A stretch of DNA of 64,000 bases, from positions 3,091,001-3,155,000 of the forward strand of contig WARS01000054.1 of NCBI GenBank assembly GCA_008933995.1, written 5' to 3'. The translations under genes and the position numbers were made by a program. This document shows, piece by piece, positions 60,524 to 64,000 of the stretch (the stretch's first letter is position 1; each line of letters begins with the position of its first letter). This stretch comes from Datnioides undecimradiatus. Taxonomy: Eukaryota; Chordata; Actinopteri; Lobotiformes; Datnioididae. A model generated the notes under the pieces. It searched no databases and was not told the DNA's origin. It was given only the letters and a program-made list of their open reading frames with translations.

Positions 60524-60640
60524 ACACAGACCACCGATCAGCCAACACTAAAGTTCTGACCCATGAAGGAATGAACTCCACGTGTCTTCTGACGGTGTTC
60601 AGCTGTTTCCAGCAGACATTAGCAAACATCTGTCTATCCT
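60524..60640 (-). mobile_element. Tc1-like transposon end fragment
   Basis: The sequence starts with the terminal-repeat-like ACCGATCAGCCAACACTAAAG and continues CTGACCCATGAAGGAATGAA, CTCCACGTGTCTTCTGACGG. It matches the complement of the 3' end of the same fish Tc1 family (GACCCGTCGAGGCATGGACT, CCAC, AGACCTCTGAAGGTG). Decayed; it may extend further right to about 60860. Confidence 0.6.
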
Positions 60641-61108
60641 TTATCCATAGACACTGACCTCCAAATCACCACCTCTGTGATGAGTTCAGTGCCCAAGGAC
60701 TTTTACGTTGGAGCAAGGGTTTGATTCATCAGTGCTTAGTTTTACAGATACACCGTTTAGGTCAGGGCATCTCAGTGGCACATCGGAGATGCTGGTTGCT
60801 GGGTCGCTGGAGCCCTTGGTGCAGTCTGAAAGTGGGCAGACTGAACCATGTCCACAGGGTTAGAGGAGGTTCAGATAAACAGCTGATGTCACTGTGATGC
60901 ACCTCTACCACTCTGACAGCTGTCCTCTGATTAAAGCGTGCTGTTTTAGATTCTGCTTTGTTGTCATTGTGCAGTGTGCAGGTACAAAGCCACAGAAATG
61001 CAGTTAGCATCTAACCAGAAGGTGTAGGTATGTAGTATAAAGTGCTGTAGCATAAAGACGTTATTTTCTATGAATGTGATAAAAGTCTCTCCTGCCTTTT
61101 GCCTCCAG

Positions 61109-61271
61109 GAGAAGGAGAAGGAGAGGAGGGGAGAGAGAGAGAGAGAGAGTAAAGAGAAAGAAAAGAAGAATGCCAACGGTCACCACTTCATCCCAGTCAG
61201 TCTGTCTCCTTCCACAGCCTGCCAGCACTGCACCAAACTTCTCAACAACAAAGAAACGTTCCTCTGCAACA
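61109..61271 (+). CDS. akap13: akap13 coding exon 20, Lys/Glu linker and first half of C1 finger
   Basis: 163 nt, phase 0 in and 1 out, acceptor TTGCCTCCAG and donor AACA|GTAAGA. The first 20 codons encode a charged Lys/Glu/Arg linker (EKEKERRGEREREKS-like, purine-only DNA). Then NGHHFIPVSLSPSTACQHC and the following NKETFLCN give the first zinc ligands of an atypical C1 domain: His at about residue 2110, then CxxC after 12 residues, then 11 residues to the next Cys. The spacing equals that of mammalian AKAP13. Confidence 0.95.
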
Positions 61272-61721
61272 GTAAGACCCGCTCACACGTCCTTGTCTTC
61301 CCTCCCTCCCTCCTTCCTCTTTTCATTCCTCCTCCTCTGTGGTCGTCTGTGCCTCTCGACGTCTTTTCCCTCTGTAGTTTCACTCTGATGAATCTGTCTC
61401 ATTTCCCTTTAACTCTCCCACGGCAGGAGCCAGCATATGGACACTATACCCTCGATTCAGTGACGTTGCTGTAATGATGTTGAGTCAGCGGTGTTGAAGT
61501 CAGTTGTTGATAATGTCTGGTCACTGTTTTCAGCCCATGAGGCGACTCTGGATCAGAAATCACTCGTCGTCCGTCATCACCTTCATCTGAGTGGGACCTT
61601 CCCACTGCATGTTCGCTGTTTCTCCCCTGTGTTACCACTCTGAGGCCAAATGTGTCAAGCAATGAAATGCATTCTCTCATCAACATGCTGGTTTCTAATG
61701 ATCCTCCCGTGTCCTCTGCAG
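61272..61721 (+). other. akap13: akap13 intron between coding exons 20 and 21
   Basis: 450 nt, no other feature seen. Confidence 0.9.
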
Positions 61722-61789
61722 ACTGTGGAGTCCATGTCCATAAGTGCTGCAGAGAGAATCTGTCTGCCTGTGCAAAGAGCAAAGCAAAG
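61722..61789 (+). CDS. akap13: akap13 coding exon 21, second half of C1 finger
   Basis: 68 nt, phase 1 in and 0 out, acceptor GTCCTCTGCAG and donor AAG|GTAGGT. It encodes CGVHVHKCCRENLSACAKS and KAK. Together with exon 20 it completes the ligands C-x2-C-x4-H-x2-C-x6-C (about residues 2138-2156). C1 fingers of this family do not bind phorbol ester in the classical way and help place the exchange factor. Confidence 0.95.
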
Positions 61790-62061
61790 GTAGGTCTGCC
61801 AAACACCCAGCGTCCGTTAGATCTGCTTTTATGCGAAACGTAATAATCAGCAGGTGAAACATTTCTGTATTTATTGACTTGAATCAAACCTGCTTTATTT
61901 TTTTATGAACTGCGGTGAAAAGGGGCATTTTTGTGTTGAAAATCAGTAAAAACAAGTGATGCGTGTCTGTTTTACTGCTGATCATCACTGCCCACGCCGC
62001 ACATTGATCAAAAACCCATATTAGTACTTTTCACCTAATCCTGTCCTGTGTTTGTTTCTAG

Positions 62062-62119
62062 CAGCAGTCACTGGTGCCCGAAGCTGTTCCGGGGTCAGCT
62101 GTTAACGCAAGGAGTAAAT
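62062..62119 (+). CDS. akap13: akap13 coding exon 22
   Basis: 58 nt, phase 0 in and 1 out, donor AAAT|GTAAGA. It encodes QQSLVPEAVPGSAVNARSK, in the position of the mammalian QPKGSLQAHDTSSLP segment. The acceptor is TAG followed by CAGCAG, so splicing may use any of three consecutive NAG sites and drop one or two Gln codons. The peptide itself is weakly conserved. Confidence 0.8.
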
Positions 62120-62874
62120 GTAAGATGATATAAACTATCAAGGTCCTGTTAAGTCAGAAAGCCCTACGTGTTATTCTGAGCTGACTGAGCAGCCAACACA
62201 TGAGACTAGTGGGCTTGTGGATGTGCGTTCGCAATGCAGAATCAGCTCAAACTCCATGTGAAACTCTCAGCCAGCGCCGAGCTGACGGTGAAGGTAGAGG
62301 AGGAGGAGGTGATTGGACGGTGTGGAGGACGAACGCACGGCTGAACGAATGGATCAGGAAGAATCAGGACTTTACTAAAATCAGGAAATGGATGGATTGA
62401 TATCATATAAACGGATGTGTCAGATGATACAAAGAGCACATAATTACATTAGTGTCATGAGTGTGCACTGCTGTAAAGCGGGTCAAGCAGTAAATAACTG
62501 AGCATGTCGACTCTGTCTTGTGGCCAGTCACAAATAGTCCAATGACCCACTGAAGCTTTTTACAGCAGCCCATGAAATGAGACTCCGCTAACAGACGGGA
62601 AAGAAGTGTAACGTCACAGTGTTTTCTTTGTGCTATGTTTGTTGACTATTTTAGATGTTTGTGGTAATGTGGTTTTGTATTTGCTGCTGAATTAGAGTTG
62701 ATCGGTGAAGTTTCTGGTTTCCTCAAACCATGTTGTTCCTGAAAATCAGAGCAGCCTGACGTTGCTTTGCACCGAGGGTTCATTACATACAACAGCCACT
62801 GGTATTTGTAATAAATATAGTTGGTATATGACGTTTATTAAGTCCTTAATGCGTGCTTTGATGTTTATATCTAG
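62120..62874 (+). other. akap13: akap13 intron between coding exons 22 and 23
   Basis: 755 nt, no other feature seen. Confidence 0.85.
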
Positions 62875-63052
62875 CTACATCTTCAGCATCGTCTCTATCG
62901 TCTACATCCTCCTCATCGTCACGGGAACGTTGGTCCACGGCAACCACTCCTGATGACCAGCTGCCAGCTGTGGTGTTTCCGCGGAGACACCCCAGCATCT
63001 TTAACCCACACAGCAACCTGTCAAAGAGCATCTCCACCAGCAACATAGCAGG
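62875..63052 (+). CDS. akap13: akap13 coding exon 23
   Basis: 178 nt, phase 1 in and 2 out, acceptor TATCTAG and donor GCAGG|GTGAGA. A Ser/Thr-rich start (STSSASSLSSTSSSSS) is followed by TATTPDDQLPAVVFPRRHP and HSNLSKSISTSNIAG. The second half matches mammalian ETATTPIFANRRSQQSVSL and SKSVSIQNITG. Another frame of this exon looks hydrophobic, but it is a shadow. Confidence 0.92.
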
Positions 63053-63555
63053 GTGAGAAACCTCACTGAGACACACGCACAGACACACACACGCAGTGTG
63101 TATTTGTGGAGCAGTGGTGAGACTGAGGGGTGAGGGCAGCAGTCCATCCTAAACTCGGCTCAGCGTGACCACATCAGCTGAATGCTGCTAAAGACACTTG
63201 ATGCAAATGTGTTTGATCCTCTGCAGTGTTGTGGTTTTTGGCCTCAGGAGTCAGGAATAAAGCTAGTGCACTGGCCTTTGTGACAGTTTGTCCACCAGAG
63301 AGCACTGCTGCAACACGTCTCACGCACCAGGCGTCCTGGTCAATAAACAGAAACAGAAAGAATGAAAAAGAGATGTGGGGGCTCTGGATCTGAAGTTTTT
63401 ATGCTTTTTGTGAGAGTTGAGCTCTGAGTGAGTTAGCACAGGAACTGTGTGGCATGTTGTGTTGGACAAACGTGTTATTTGGTTGTTCTGCTTGTTGTTT
63501 GTAAAGCGCGGACCTGTTCGAAGCTCATTCCTCTTCACGGTTTTGATCCTTGTAG
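63053..63555 (+). other. akap13: akap13 intron between coding exons 23 and 24
   Basis: 503 nt, no other feature seen. Confidence 0.9.
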
Positions 63556-63662
63556 TTTAGACGATGTTCCACTGAAAGGCCTGAAGTTTCTGTCCCAGTC
63601 CACTGACTCGCTCCATCAGGGGAGCAAAGTCAACGCCTCCACTGAGTCACTCACTGATGAAG
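63556..63662 (+). CDS. akap13: akap13 coding exon 24
   Basis: 107 nt, phase 2 in and 1 out, acceptor TCCTTGTAG and donor GAAG|GTAGCA. It encodes LDDVPLKGLKFLSQSTDSL and HQGSKVNASTESLTDEG, almost the same as mammalian KFLSHSTDSLNKISKVN.STESLTDEG. Confidence 0.95.
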
Positions 63663-63795
63663 GTAGCACACACACACATGTACAATTAAATTAAATTAAT
63701 TAAAGAGAGTGTATTTCATTGTCCGCCCGAAGCAGATTCCCGTGCCATTCTGACTGATTTTGTGTGTGCGTAATTGTGTGTATGTGCGTCCAAAG

Positions 63796-63942
63796 GTACT
63801 GAGATGATGGACAGTCAGCTCATGGGGGAGTTTGAGTATGACATCAGAGATCTGGAGGCAGATTCTTGGAGCAGCACGGTGGATAAGAAGTTCCTGAAAG
63901 CGCTGAAGAAAGATGAAATCAAGAGACAAGACGTGATCTACG
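63796..63942 (+). CDS. akap13: akap13 coding exon 25, start of DH (RhoGEF) domain
   Basis: 147 nt, phase 1 to 1, donor TACG|GTAAAA. It encodes TEMMDSQLMGEFEYDIRDL, EADSWSSTVDKKFLK and KDEIKRQDVIY, matching the mammalian LEAESWS..ID.KFLK..KKD..KRQEVIYE entry into the DH domain. DH catalyses GDP release from RhoA. Only the first residues are present; the domain continues beyond the window. The acceptor (GCGTCCAAAG) is weak, with TG-rich rather than pyrimidine-rich DNA upstream. Confidence 0.95.
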
Positions 63943-64000
63943 GTAAAAGAGGAGGATCAGCTTCAGGTGTAAATGCTCCTGTCATGGCAAACATGAGGTG

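Larger units (their letters stand above)
57433..61108 (+). other. akap13: akap13 intron between coding exons 19 and 20
   Basis: 3.7 kb with a minisatellite (58471-58593), a TG tract (58943-58978), the probable internal first exon at 59203, and a Tc1-like end fragment (60524-60640). Confidence 0.8.
17120..63942 (+). other. akap13: akap13 gene (AKAP-Lbc), 5' part, 25 coding exons
   Basis: This is the gene span covered by the chained exons. AKAP13 is a cytoplasmic scaffold that tethers protein kinase A (through RII subunits) and other kinases, and is also a RhoA-specific guanine nucleotide exchange factor (DH-PH module). The identification rests on several collinear blocks that I recognise from mammalian AKAP13: the N-terminus MKLNPQQAPLY, the ankyrin-like segment, RHH..LD.YTLT, SLSPFRRHSW, LTKSIS..TISH, RTFSY, a C1 finger, STDSL..SKVN.STESLTDEG and KRQ.VIY at the start of DH. 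The spliced coding sequence totals 6,976 nt (2,325 codons plus one base) with every exon junction phase-consistent. Human AKAP13 reaches the same point roughly 330 residues earlier, the excess being in the disordered central exons. The related ARHGEF28 has a different N-terminus, so akap13 is preferred. The gene continues past the window. Confidence 0.95.

Noticed and set aside
62846..62953. Hydrophobic, membrane-segment-like frame (IFSIVSIVYILLIVTGTL)
   Set aside because: It is a shifted frame of the Ser-rich start of exon 23, whose conserved frame and splice phases are clear.
1..64000. CRISPR array, phage, operon or other prokaryotic system
   Set aside because: The regular repeats are simple microsatellites or a minisatellite, and the gene structure is clearly vertebrate.
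1..64000. tRNA, rRNA or microRNA genes
   Set aside because: Only degenerate tRNA-like heads of SINEs were seen; no intact cloverleaf or rRNA sequence was recognised.

Overview
The window is vertebrate nuclear DNA, almost certainly from a ray-finned (teleost) fish. Coding exons are short and separated by introns with consensus GT/AG sites. The introns are full of (CA/TG)n microsatellites and degenerate fish-type SINE, LINE, MITE and Tc1-like copies. There are no operons, and prokaryote-style reading frames are meaningless here: nearly all long open frames are chance or low-complexity frames.

One protein-coding gene accounts for all convincing coding sequence: akap13 (A-kinase anchoring protein 13, AKAP-Lbc) on the + strand. 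I could chain 25 coding exons, all phase-compatible, from the initiator ATG at 17131 to 63942, where the window ends at the start of the DH (RhoGEF) domain. They encode about 2,325 residues. In order these are: the conserved N-terminal segment (exons 1-5), an ankyrin-like stretch (exon 6), an RHH..LD.YTLT block (exon 7), two long disordered acidic exons (8 and the 3.3-kb exon 9) with a candidate PKA RII-binding helix, a run of small exons carrying the conserved SLSPFRRHSW motif (exon 14, the PKA/14-3-3 regulatory site in mammals), a Lys/Glu-rich linker, a C1 zinc finger (exons 20-21), and the first residues of the DH domain (exon 25). The rest of DH, PH and the C-terminal coiled coil lie beyond the window.

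Layout: 1-17119 is non-coding (intron 1 and/or upstream DNA, as exon 1 opens with a splice acceptor) with a 400-bp CAGA repeat, a LINE relic and two MITEs. 17120-22521 holds exons 1-6. 22522-30841 holds exons 7-8 and more mobile-element relics. 30842-34171 is the giant exon 9. 34172-47246 is a repeat-rich region with exon 10 and a probable internal first exon (ATG 41496). 47247-57432 holds exons 11-19. 57433-61108 is a long intron with a minisatellite and a second probable internal first exon (ATG 59203) that would make a short C1-DH-PH protein. 61109-63942 holds exons 20-25.

I found no evidence for a new biological system. The most interesting signals are the two internal first exons whose splice phases fit the downstream exons, the divergent RII-helix candidate, splice sites embedded in TG repeats, a triple NAG acceptor, and a protein-like open island at 55389-55575 of unknown meaning. 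All homology statements come from recognition of remembered family features, not from a search.
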